31,164 nt of DNA from CAZLNO01 sp964561005 (GTDB lineage: Bacteria; Pseudomonadota; Alphaproteobacteria; Kiloniellales; Rhodovibrionaceae). This document shows, piece after piece, positions 1-6,138 of this stretch. Every line of letters starts with the position of its first letter. Positions within the stretch are counted from its first letter, which is position 1. The stretch covers positions 1-31,164 of the forward strand of contig CAZLNO010000037.1 of assembly GCA_964561005.1 (NCBI GenBank), given 5' to 3'. The notes beneath the pieces were generated by a model, which had not been told where the DNA came from, searched no databases, and saw only the letters and a program-made list of their open reading frames with translations. The position numbers were made by a program, and so were the translations under genes.

Positions 1-17
1 TCCTGAGCTTGTCGAAG
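1..17. repeat. dispersed intergenic repeat, partial copy
   Basis: The first 17 bases read, on the minus strand, CTTCGACAAGCTCAGGA, the core of a repeat common between genes in many alphaproteobacteria. Related copies lie at the far end of the window (31079-31164). The element is cut by the window edge. The remaining bases up to 80 hold no recognisable gene. Confidence 0.7.
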
Positions 18-80
18 GATGAGATGCCCAGGGCGGGCGATCAGCTCTTCGTCGAATAGGTCGCTCCGCCATCCGCCCCG

Positions 81-1223
81 TCACGCCGTCAGCTTCGCCT
101 CGGCGGCGGCCAGCTCGGCCTCGGCGGCGATGCAGTCGGTCTCGACCGCATTGAGAGTCTGGATGATCTGCGCCTTCAGGTCGGTCAGGCGTTCCTTGTC
201 GAGCTTCTGGTCCGCGGTCAGCTTGTCGTCCGCGGGCAGCTTGGCAAGCTCTTCCCGCGTCGCGTCGAGCCGGTGGTTCAGGGCCTCGACCTTTTCCTTG
301 CACAGCGCCGCCGCCGCCTTCTTCGTGCGCAGGTCGTCCAGCGTCGCCAATTCACTTTTGTAGGCGTCCATCAGCGTGCGCTCCCGCTTGCCGACCAGGC
401 CCTCGAACAGGCCGGCGGCGCCCTGGCGGGCGGTGGCGAGGGTGCCGGCCAGGTCGACGTCGAGCGTGCGCGCCTGATACTCGTCGAAGAACTTCGCCAT
501 CTCCGCCCGCATGGCTTTGCGCGCCTTGCCCAGGCCCTCGGCGACGGCATGGCGAAAGCCGTCGGTGAGCGGCGCCGCGCCGCCCGCGCCCTTTGCTCGC
601 GCCGCCTGCGCCGAGCCGCTCCAGCCCATTTCCAAATCGTAGATAACGTCAACCAGGCTGGTGCGCGTCTGCCAGTAGCGGCCGATGACCTTGCGCGCGT
701 TCAGCCAGCTCTGCAGCGTCTTGTGGATCGCGATAAGACCGGTCAGCACGCCCACGATCTGCCCGGTCACCGCCGAGAACGCCGTATCCGCGAAGGTTTC
801 CACCAGCTTGGGCAATCCCCAGACGAGCAGGACCGGAACGAGGCCCAGGAGGGCGACGGTGAGCGCGATGAACGCGGCACGGTAGAGCTGTTCGCGCTTG
901 ATGGCCTTGTAGTACCAGCGCGCGTTCATGTGCACCGCCGCGACGAACCGCCGGAGCCGGTTCCTGTCCGCCTCGGGAAGTCCCCCGTCGTCGACCTGGA
1001 GGTTGGCCAGAAACTGATTGTAGTAGCCTTCCTGGTTGCTTTCCGCCGCGAGGCCGTCCGTCGGCGTCTTTTCGAGCCACTGGTTCGCCAGCTCGAAATC
1101 GTACGGGCGGCGGAGCAGGCTCTTCGGCGGCGGCTCCTTGGCTTCGCTCGCCTTGGGTGGGGAGTCGGCCGCCACCTCCGCGGTTGCCTGCGCTTTCGAT
1201 GGGTCGTCGGCGATCGCGTTCAT
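81..1223 (-). CDS. SLATT-like two-TM protein with long coiled-coil tail
   Basis: A protein of about 380 residues. Residues 1-60 are polar and alanine/proline rich. A helix with ARWYYKAIKREQLYR (about 101-115) runs into two hydrophobic segments (about 116-137 and 149-167), followed by an amphipathic helix with SWLNARKVIGRYWQTR. Residues about 205-380 are Lys/Glu/Ala-rich and strongly coiled-coil. The paired TM helices with flanking aromatic and basic helices resemble the SLATT domain, which is predicted to form membrane pores in some nucleotide-activated defence systems; this is a resemblance by eye only. No SMODS, nuclease or NTPase partner lies beside it. ATG at 1223 is chosen; an in-frame TTG two codons earlier (1229) is closer to an ideal distance from GGGGAG and is equally possible. 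There is no signal peptide, so it is an inner-membrane protein. Confidence 0.75.
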   Translation of the reverse strand: MNAIADDPSKAQATAEVAADSPPKASEAKEPPPKSLLRRPYDFELANQWLEKTPTDGLAAESNQEGYYNQFLANLQVDDGGLPEADRNRLRRFVAAVHMNARWYYKAIKREQLYRAAFIALTVALLGLVPVLLVWGLPKLVETFADTAFSAVTGQIVGVLTGLIAIHKTLQSWLNARKVIGRYWQTRTSLVDVIYDLEMGWSGSAQAARAKGAGGAAPLTDGFRHAVAEGLGKARKAMRAEMAKFFDEYQARTLDVDLAGTLATARQGAAGLFEGLVGKRERTLMDAYKSELATLDDLRTKKAAAALCKEKVEALNHRLDATREELAKLPADDKLTADQKLDKERLTDLKAQIIQTLNAVETDCIAAEAELAAAEAKLTA

Positions 1224-1340
1224 TCCCAAACAGGCTCCCCGTTACCGCCCCTCGAACCAGTCGGGCATATATTGATTCCTTGGCAGATTACCCTCGCGCT
1301 TTGTTGGGGGAAATAAATATATCCCGCAATTGCCCCATCA

Positions 1341-1364
1341 CGGCGACTGCATGGAAAGTCGCCG
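1341..1364 (-). terminator. 8-bp hairpin downstream of the phosphatase gene
   Basis: CGGCGACT and AGTCGCCG form a perfect 8-bp stem around an 8-nt loop, in the 220-bp gap between the phosphatase stop (1445) and the next minus-strand gene. No T-run follows on either strand, so a role as terminator is a guess. An AT-rich patch at about 1308-1325 next to it may be the promoter of the downstream SLATT-like gene; no clear -35/-10 pair is visible. Confidence 0.3.
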
Positions 1365-1444
1365 CCGATCGCGCATACCCTGGTGTGCCGCCCAACAATC
1401 GCCCGCGATATTGCACGCGGCGCGCCGAGGCCTCGCTGTTCGGC

Positions 1445-2020
1445 CTATTCCGCGGCGATCCGGACGCGGCCGCGGACGGTCACCTCCCCGTCGTCCGCCA
1501 CCTCGATCGCCACGACTTCGCCGGACGCGGGGAAGACGCCGGTCAGGGCGGTGATGTTCACCTGGTGCGTCACCAGGACGAGCTTGCGGCCCTGGGGCTG
1601 CCGGGCGAGGAAGCGCCGCACCGCCTCGGTTTGGGCGTCGGCGGTGCCGCGGTCCTCGAAGAAGGAGTTCAGCGCCGGGAAGGGCTCGGCCGGCGCGAGG
1701 TCGAGCAGGCGCGCGGTGTCCCGGCAGCGGCACCACTGGCTGGTCAGCACCTTGTCGACGTCGATGCCGTGCTCGCGGAAGGCGTCGCCGATGGCCCGCG
1801 CCTGGCGCCGGCCGGCGGCGTCGAGGTTGCGCTGGGTGCCGCAGTCGCCCAGCGTGAAGGCCGCCGGGTCACCGGTGCCGGGCGCCCGGGCATGGCGCAT
1901 GATGGCAACCGTGCCGGGTTCCTTCAGCGCGGCCCAGGCATCGGTAGTGTCCGCTGAAACCGTTCGGCATGGGAGGCCGGTGAGACACAGCGCGGTGAGC
2001 ATCAGGGCGACAATCCCCAC
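1445..2020 (-). CDS. secreted histidine phosphatase family protein
   Basis: Histidine phosphatase (phosphoglycerate mutase-like) fold: the N-terminal catalytic motif appears as IMRHARAPG, followed by TSQWCRCRDTA, which matches the family's S-x-W-C-R-x-x-x-TA motif, and a second histidine in LVTHQVNITALTG. A hydrophobic segment (ALMLTALCLTG) then TVSA before DTT looks like a signal peptide, implying a periplasmic enzyme; the substrate is unknown. The open frame continues upstream to an ATG at 2215, but that extension runs through a palindromic intergenic repeat and is unlikely to be coding. A GTG at 2020 is chosen because it sits just before the hydrophobic core; an ATG at 2002 would shorten the signal peptide. 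The true start is uncertain, as no strong ribosome site is visible. Confidence 0.8.
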   Translation of the reverse strand: MGIVALMLTALCLTGLPCRTVSADTTDAWAALKEPGTVAIMRHARAPGTGDPAAFTLGDCGTQRNLDAAGRRQARAIGDAFREHGIDVDKVLTSQWCRCRDTARLLDLAPAEPFPALNSFFEDRGTADAQTEAVRRFLARQPQGRKLVLVTHQVNITALTGVFPASGEVVAIEVADDGEVTVRGRVRIAAE

Positions 2021-2103
2021 GCGCCCTGACGGGAGCCTGATCGAACGGCCCTTTGTACAAGATAAGCGAGCATTTGAAGTCGGACACGACCACCGTCGAC
2101 TTG

Positions 2104-2187
2104 CCGGTCGGGGGCTTGCCCCCGACCGGAACGATTTTTCGACGTGTGCAGGGAAAAACGTTTGGGGCGGGGGCAAGCCCCCGCCCC
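2104..2187 (-). repeat. composite two-hairpin intergenic repeat (copy 1)
   Basis: Two perfect palindromes: 2104-2129 (12-bp arms CCGGTCGGGGGC, TT loop) and 2164-2187 (11-bp arms GGGGCGGGGGC, AA loop), 34 bases apart. Read on the minus strand, the spacer carries ACGTTT, CCTGCA and CGAAAA in the same order as copy 2 at 14755-14838. The layout is like a REPIN/BIME: two related hairpins at a fixed distance. It fills most of the gap between the small MazE-like ORF and the phosphatase. Confidence 0.85.
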
Positions 2188-2282
2188 TCCACGGAGCCCT
2201 TGTGTGAGCGATCACATTTCCCTCCCGTCAGCCGCTGTCCGGGTCAGCCGGTGAGCCCGACCAGCGCAGCCAGCTTGGCCGC

Positions 2283-2453
2283 TCAAATGGCTTCGCGGCC
2301 CCGCGGATCGTCCCACTCGAAACCTGCCCGGAGCGTTTCCGGCGTCGTGTCCTTGAGCAAGTCCGTCAGGCGGTAGCGCGGCACCGAGGGGGGCAGGACG
2401 ATGTGCCTCTCCTTGGTGCCGCCCTGACGCGGGTTTCGGGTATCTTTATTCAT
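2283..2453 (-). CDS. small MazE-tail-like protein, possible orphan antitoxin
   Basis: A 56-codon ORF whose ATG (2453) overlaps the stop of the upstream propeller gene by 8 bases, so translation is probably coupled. The second half reads RYRLTDLLKDTTPETL, then RAGFEWDDPRGREAI. This closely follows the toxin-binding tail of MazE antitoxins (Y-x-L-x-x-LL-x-x-ITPEN, then W-G-x-P-x-G-x-E-x-W). The N-terminal 25 residues are short, basic and not an obvious AbrB/MazE DNA-binding hairpin, and no MazF-like toxin follows. After the TGA the same frame stays open for 12 codons (AAKLAALVGLTG), and families ending in GxExW have Trp where this one has TGA, so a TGG-to-TGA change is possible. It may be a remnant or an orphan antitoxin. 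Confidence 0.5.
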   Translation of the reverse strand: MNKDTRNPRQGGTKERHIVLPPSVPRYRLTDLLKDTTPETLRAGFEWDDPRGREAI

Positions 2454-3411
2454 GGCGATACACCGTCAAATGATCCGTGCCGGATTCGGCGGCCCAGACC
2501 TCGCCGGGTCGGCCGAGCATCTGGCGCACGGCGGCGCCGGAGCGCGGGATGGGAAAGCTTTCGAAGGTCTCGCTGTCGGGGTCGAAGCGCAGCACGGCAT
2601 TGGCGCCGAAGTCGCTCAGCCAGACCTTGTCCCGCTCGTCGACATAGACGGCGTAGGCGGCCGGGTCGTCGCCGGGCAGGGGCCATTCGGTCCATTTGCC
2701 GCTGTCGGGATCGAAGCGGGCGAGCTGTCCGGCGTTCCATTCGCTGATCCAGAGAATGCCCCGGGAATCCGACCATACGCGCCGCAGGCCCGCGCCTTCG
2801 GTCGGCGGGTCGTGGACCGTGACTTCGCCGGTGTCGGTGTCGATCTGGCCCAGATAGGAGCCGGCCAGCGACGAATACCAGACCTCGCCGTCCGGCGAGG
2901 AGTCGATGCCGTAGGGGCCGTAGCCGCGCGGCGCCTGATACACCTTCATCTCGCCGCTGGCGGGATCGAGGCGGCCGTAGATGCCGCTCTGCCCGGTGAA
3001 CCAGAGGATGCCCTGGTCGTCGAAGGCGGCGGTGTTGAGGTTGGCGTAGCCGGTGTCCTCGGGCAGCGGATAGCGGGTCACCGCCTCGCTCTCGGGATGC
3101 ACCGACACGATCGCGTTGAGGCCGCCGTCGGTGATCCAGGCCAGATCATGCGGGCCGACGATCACCCCGTGCGGCCGCGAGCCCTCGCCCAGGGCGATCT
3201 GCGTCGTCTCGCCCGTCGCGGGATCGAGGCGGCCCAGGGCGCCCTGGTGTTGCGCGGTGTACCAGACCGTGCCGTCCGGCGCGGGCGCCACGTCGTGCGG
3301 GTGGGCGCCGTCAGGCACCGCGAAAGTCTCGATCTGGATCTCCTGGGCGGCGGCCGGCCCGGCGGTCACGGACGCGCCGGCCAGCAGCGCCGCGGCGAGA
3401 AGATGCCGCAT
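2446..3411 (-). CDS. secreted Vgb-like six-bladed beta-propeller
   Basis: 321 residues with a signal peptide (cleavage after AGPAAA, before QEI) and repeated blades of the type P-x-G-I/V, DG-x-x-W(Y/F), GRLDP-x-(T/S)G, typical of the virginiamycin B lyase (streptogramin lyase) family. Genuine Vgb opens streptogramin B using His and Glu residues in the last blades. The equivalent blades here read AAYAVYVDERDKVW and VRQMLGRPGEVW, without obvious histidines, so an antibiotic-resistance role is not supported; a periplasmic sugar- or metabolite-binding or lyase role is likelier. A good ribosome site (GAGGGAGGG) precedes the ATG. The gene lies 68 bases after the thiamine-type binding protein, on the same strand, and is probably co-transcribed behind the TPP riboswitch. 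Confidence 0.85.
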   Translation of the reverse strand: MRHLLAAALLAGASVTAGPAAAQEIQIETFAVPDGAHPHDVAPAPDGTVWYTAQHQGALGRLDPATGETTQIALGEGSRPHGVIVGPHDLAWITDGGLNAIVSVHPESEAVTRYPLPEDTGYANLNTAAFDDQGILWFTGQSGIYGRLDPASGEMKVYQAPRGYGPYGIDSSPDGEVWYSSLAGSYLGQIDTDTGEVTVHDPPTEGAGLRRVWSDSRGILWISEWNAGQLARFDPDSGKWTEWPLPGDDPAAYAVYVDERDKVWLSDFGANAVLRFDPDSETFESFPIPRSGAAVRQMLGRPGEVWAAESGTDHLTVYRHE

Positions 3412-3479
3412 GGCGAGCCCTCCCTCTGCTTGGTCCCTTCGACATGGGCGCGGCGCAGGGTGCCGTCCAGCCGCCGCGC

Positions 3480-4436
3480 CTACTCGTCTTCGGCCGGCAG
3501 CTCCACGGCGTAGTCGCCGACCGGCGGCGGGCCCTGGATCAGGCCCCGTTCCTCCAGGAAGGCCGCGAAGCGGCGGTAGCGGGCGGTATCCAGCGCCGCC
3601 GGGCGCAGGGCGAAGCGCGGGATGGTGTCCGCCCAGGCCCGGCGGTTGAGTTCGTCGTCCAGCTCGGGCCGGCTCTTCACGAAGAGGTCGTAGGCCTTGT
3701 CGGGGTGGTTGACGATGTACTGCACGCCGCGCGCCACGGCGTCCACGAACTTGCGCAGCGCCGGGTCGTCCAGGCGGTCGTTGCGGGCGACGAAAACCAG
3801 CTCGTCGTAGGCCGGCACGCCAAGCTCCTCGGGATAGAAGGGCAGGGGCTCCGCGCCCTCGATCTCGAGCTGGTTGATCTCGAAGTTGCGGTAGGCGCCG
3901 ACCACCGCCGCCACGCGGCCCGACAGCAGCGCCGGCGACAGGGCGAAGTTGACGTTCACCAGTTCCACGTCGTCCATGCCCAGCCCGGCGCCGCGCAGCA
4001 GCGTGCCCAGCACGACCTCCTCGAAGCCGCCGACCGAGAAGCCCACCTTGCGGCCCTTCAGGTCGGCGAGGCTGGCCACCGGACCGCCCTTCAGCGCCAG
4101 CACGGTGTTCAGCGGCGTGGCGACCAGCGTGCCGATGCGCGTCAGCGGCAGCCCCGCGTTCACCTGCAGGTGAAGCTGCGGCTGGTAGGAAATGGCGATG
4201 TCGGCCTTGCCGGCGGCGACCAGCTTGGGCGGGTTGTTGGGATCGGCCGGCTCGACCGCCTCGACCTCAAGGCCGGCGTCGGCGAAGTAGCCGCGTTCCT
4301 GGGCGACGATGACCGGGCCGTGGTCGGGGTTCACGAACCAGTCGAGCATCAGGGTGAGCTTCTCCTGCGCGGCGGCCGGGAGCGGCGCGGCGAGGAGGAG
4401 AACGGCCAGCAGGCTGGCGGACAGTCGGACAGGCAT
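3480..4436 (-). CDS. ThiY/NMT1-type ABC transporter substrate-binding protein
   Basis: 318 residues with signal peptide (cleavage after PLPAAA, before QEK). The mature start, LTLMLDWFVNPDHGPVIVAQ then RGYFADAGLEVE, is the hallmark of the NMT1/THI5-like and ThiY periplasmic binding proteins, which deliver pyrimidine precursors of thiamine (formylaminopyrimidine or HMP) to an ABC importer. VGFSVGGFEEVVLGTLL is the family's phosphate/pyrimidine-side loop region. A TPP riboswitch lies directly upstream, which supports a thiamine-precursor function. No permease (thiX) or ATPase (thiZ) gene is nearby, so the partner must lie elsewhere. The ATG at 4436 follows GGGAGGT at a 5-base gap. The exact ligand is inferred, not seen. 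Confidence 0.92.
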   Translation of the reverse strand: MPVRLSASLLAVLLLAAPLPAAAQEKLTLMLDWFVNPDHGPVIVAQERGYFADAGLEVEAVEPADPNNPPKLVAAGKADIAISYQPQLHLQVNAGLPLTRIGTLVATPLNTVLALKGGPVASLADLKGRKVGFSVGGFEEVVLGTLLRGAGLGMDDVELVNVNFALSPALLSGRVAAVVGAYRNFEINQLEIEGAEPLPFYPEELGVPAYDELVFVARNDRLDDPALRKFVDAVARGVQYIVNHPDKAYDLFVKSRPELDDELNRRAWADTIPRFALRPAALDTARYRRFAAFLEERGLIQGPPPVGDYAVELPAEDE

Positions 4437-4530
4437 GGCGGACCTCCCGCGGTTCGAGTCGCGTCTGCGGAGATCCGGGAAGGAGCATGGGACGGTGGGA
4501 ATGCGGCGCGCCGCGCGGCGGCGGCCGGTT

Positions 4531-4632
4531 CCGATCCCTGCGCCGGCATGACCCGGATCAGGTTCGAAGGGTCGCCGCCTCCGGCCTTGCGCGCCGGCCG
4601 GCGGCCTCTCAGCCCCTGCGGGGCTCCCCTGG
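4531..4632 (-). promoter_or_regulatory. TPP riboswitch (THI element)
   Basis: On the minus strand the leader has the HMP-binding CTGAGA (4607-4612) after a GGGGAGCC...GGGGC stem. It is followed by GACCCTTCGAACCTGATCC and GGGTCATGCCGGCGCAGGGA, an almost exact match to the conserved thiamine pyrophosphate aptamer. It precedes the ThiY-like gene by about 95 bases. The expression platform holds CTCCTTCCC (complementary in part to GGGAGGT at the start codon), consistent with hiding the ribosome site when TPP is bound; no U-run terminator is seen. Confidence 0.96.
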
Positions 4633-4648
4633 AACGCGACGGAGGGTG

Positions 4649-4666
4649 GCGCCGGCCGGCCGGCGC
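4649..4666. repeat. 18-bp perfect palindrome between divergent genes
   Basis: GCGCCGGCCGGCCGGCGC is its own reverse complement and sits between the riboswitch leader and accA. It could be an operator or chance in GC-rich DNA; nothing else supports either. Confidence 0.4.
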
Positions 4667-4749
4667 GTCAAGTCCGCGCGCGTTGTGCTTGTCCGCCGGG
4701 GCGCGTGTGGCTAGGTTTGCCGCCCGCAACACGAGCCATGCGACGGGTC

Positions 4750-5703
4750 ATGCACTTCCTGGACTTCGAAAAGCCGATCGCCGAGCTGGAAGGCAAGATC
4801 GAGGAGCTGCGCCACCTCTCCGACGCCGGCGACATGAACATCGCCGAGGAGGTGGCGCGCCTGCAGGCCAAGGCCGAGCGCATGCTGCGCCAGACCTACG
4901 CGCGGCTGACGCCCTGGCAGAAGACCCAGGTCGCCCGCCACCCCGAGCGCCCGCACTTCCGCGACTACGTGGCCGCGCTGGTGGAGGATTTCACGCCGCT
5001 GGCCGGCGACCGGCTGTACGGCGAGGACCGCGCCATCATCGGCGGCATCGGGCGCTTCCGGGGTCGCTCCAGCCTCTGGATCGGGCACGAGAAGGGGCAC
5101 GACACCGCCAGCCGCGTGGCGCACAACTTCGGCATGGCGCGGCCGGAGGGCTATCGCAAGGCGCAGCGCCTGATGCGCCTGGCCGAGCGCTTCGGCCTGC
5201 CGATCGTCACCCTGATCGACACCGCCGGCGCCTATCCCGGCGTCGGGGCGGAGGAGCGCGGCCAGGCGGAGGCCATCGCCCGGTCCATCGAAACCTGCCT
5301 GGACGTCCAGGTGCCGCTGGTCAGCGTCGTGATCGGCGAGGGCGGCTCCGGCGGCGCCATCGCGCTGGCCACCGGCAACCGCGTGCGCATGCTGGAGCAC
5401 GCGGTGTATTCCGTCATCTCGCCCGAGGGCTGCGCTTCCATCCTCTGGCGCAGCGGCGAGCAGGCGAAGGAAGCGGCGGAGGCGCTGCGGCTGACGGCGC
5501 AGGACCTGCACAAGCTGGGCGTGATCGACGAGGTGATTCCCGAACCCCTGGGCGGCGCCCAGCGGGACCCCGCGCGCACGATCCAGGCGGTGGGCGAGCG
5601 CATCGAGCGCGATCTCGCCGAGCTGTGCGCCGTGGAGGGCGCCACGCTGAAGCGTCGCCGGCGCGACAAGTTCCTCGCCATGGGCAAGCACGGGCTGCAC
5701 TGA
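4750..5703 (+). CDS. accA: acetyl-CoA carboxylase carboxyltransferase subunit alpha
   Basis: The alpha subunit of the carboxyltransferase that moves the carboxyl group from biotin-BCCP to acetyl-CoA, forming malonyl-CoA for fatty-acid synthesis; it works as a tetramer with AccD in the cytoplasm. The N-terminus MHFLDFEKPIAELEGKIEEL is the family signature. The core carries LIDTAGAYPGVGAEERGQAE and VIGEGGSGGAIALA, the oxyanion-holding glycine loops of the crotonase-like fold. The length of 317 residues fits the family. ATG at 4750 starts at the conserved MHFLDF; an in-frame ATG at 4738 would add MRRV. The gene is divergent from the thiamine-regulated operon; accD is not in the window. Confidence 0.97.
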   Translation: MHFLDFEKPIAELEGKIEELRHLSDAGDMNIAEEVARLQAKAERMLRQTYARLTPWQKTQVARHPERPHFRDYVAALVEDFTPLAGDRLYGEDRAIIGGIGRFRGRSSLWIGHEKGHDTASRVAHNFGMARPEGYRKAQRLMRLAERFGLPIVTLIDTAGAYPGVGAEERGQAEAIARSIETCLDVQVPLVSVVIGEGGSGGAIALATGNRVRMLEHAVYSVISPEGCASILWRSGEQAKEAAEALRLTAQDLHKLGVIDEVIPEPLGGAQRDPARTIQAVGERIERDLAELCAVEGATLKRRRRDKFLAMGKHGLH

Positions 5704-5810
5704 ACAGGACGGCGCGACCGATCCGGCGGCCGGCCTCTCATTTTCACGGCCTCCAGGACACGGCCGGGGCGCGAGCCGCTGGCCCATCGCCTCGGCTATC
5801 TGTTGGAGGA

Positions 5811-6116
5811 TTAGAGGCGCTGGCGGGCCACGCTCGCCGACCCGGCGCGGGTCTCCGATCGCTCGCTCAAGGCCTGGGGCCGGGTGGGCGGAAAGGGCTT
5901 CGGCGCCGGTTCCCGTCGCGCCAGCGCCCGCACCGTCGCCTCGACCTTGGCCAGGGTCCGGGCATCCAGCGGCTCCCGCGCCAGCCGGCTGCGCAGGCGT
6001 TCCAGTTGCCGACGCAACGGGTCCGTGCCCGGCCGGTCGACCAGCAGGCAGGCCATGCGGGTGTCCAGCAGCCGCAGCACATGGTCCTGGGTGGAGGGGG
6101 CGTGCGCCTCGTTCAT
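5811..6116 (-). CDS. hypothetical helical protein, 101 aa
   Basis: Begins 22 bases after the TPR/SPOR lipoprotein gene on the same strand and is likely its operon partner. It is mostly charged helix (DHVLRLLDTRMACLL, LRRQLERLRSRLAREPLDAR) with a Pro/Arg-rich tail, no signal peptide and no membrane segment, so it is cytoplasmic. The ATG at 6116 is preceded by GGGGAC at a 7-base gap. The frame stays open further upstream inside the neighbouring gene, which is not needed. The protein family was not recognised. Confidence 0.6.
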   Translation of the reverse strand: MNEAHAPSTQDHVLRLLDTRMACLLVDRPGTDPLRRQLERLRSRLAREPLDARTLAKVEATVRALARREPAPKPFPPTRPQALSERSETRAGSASVARQRL

Positions 6117-6138
6117 CGTCGTGTCCCCACGGATTTCC

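Noticed and set aside
2021..2215. N-terminal extension of the histidine phosphatase to the ATG at 2215
   Set aside because: The extension translates the palindromic repeat and would put the signal peptide 70 residues inside the protein.
2446..3411. Virginiamycin/streptogramin resistance gene
   Set aside because: Only the propeller fold matches; the catalytic histidines expected of Vgb are not apparent in the last blades, and the context is a thiamine-type operon.
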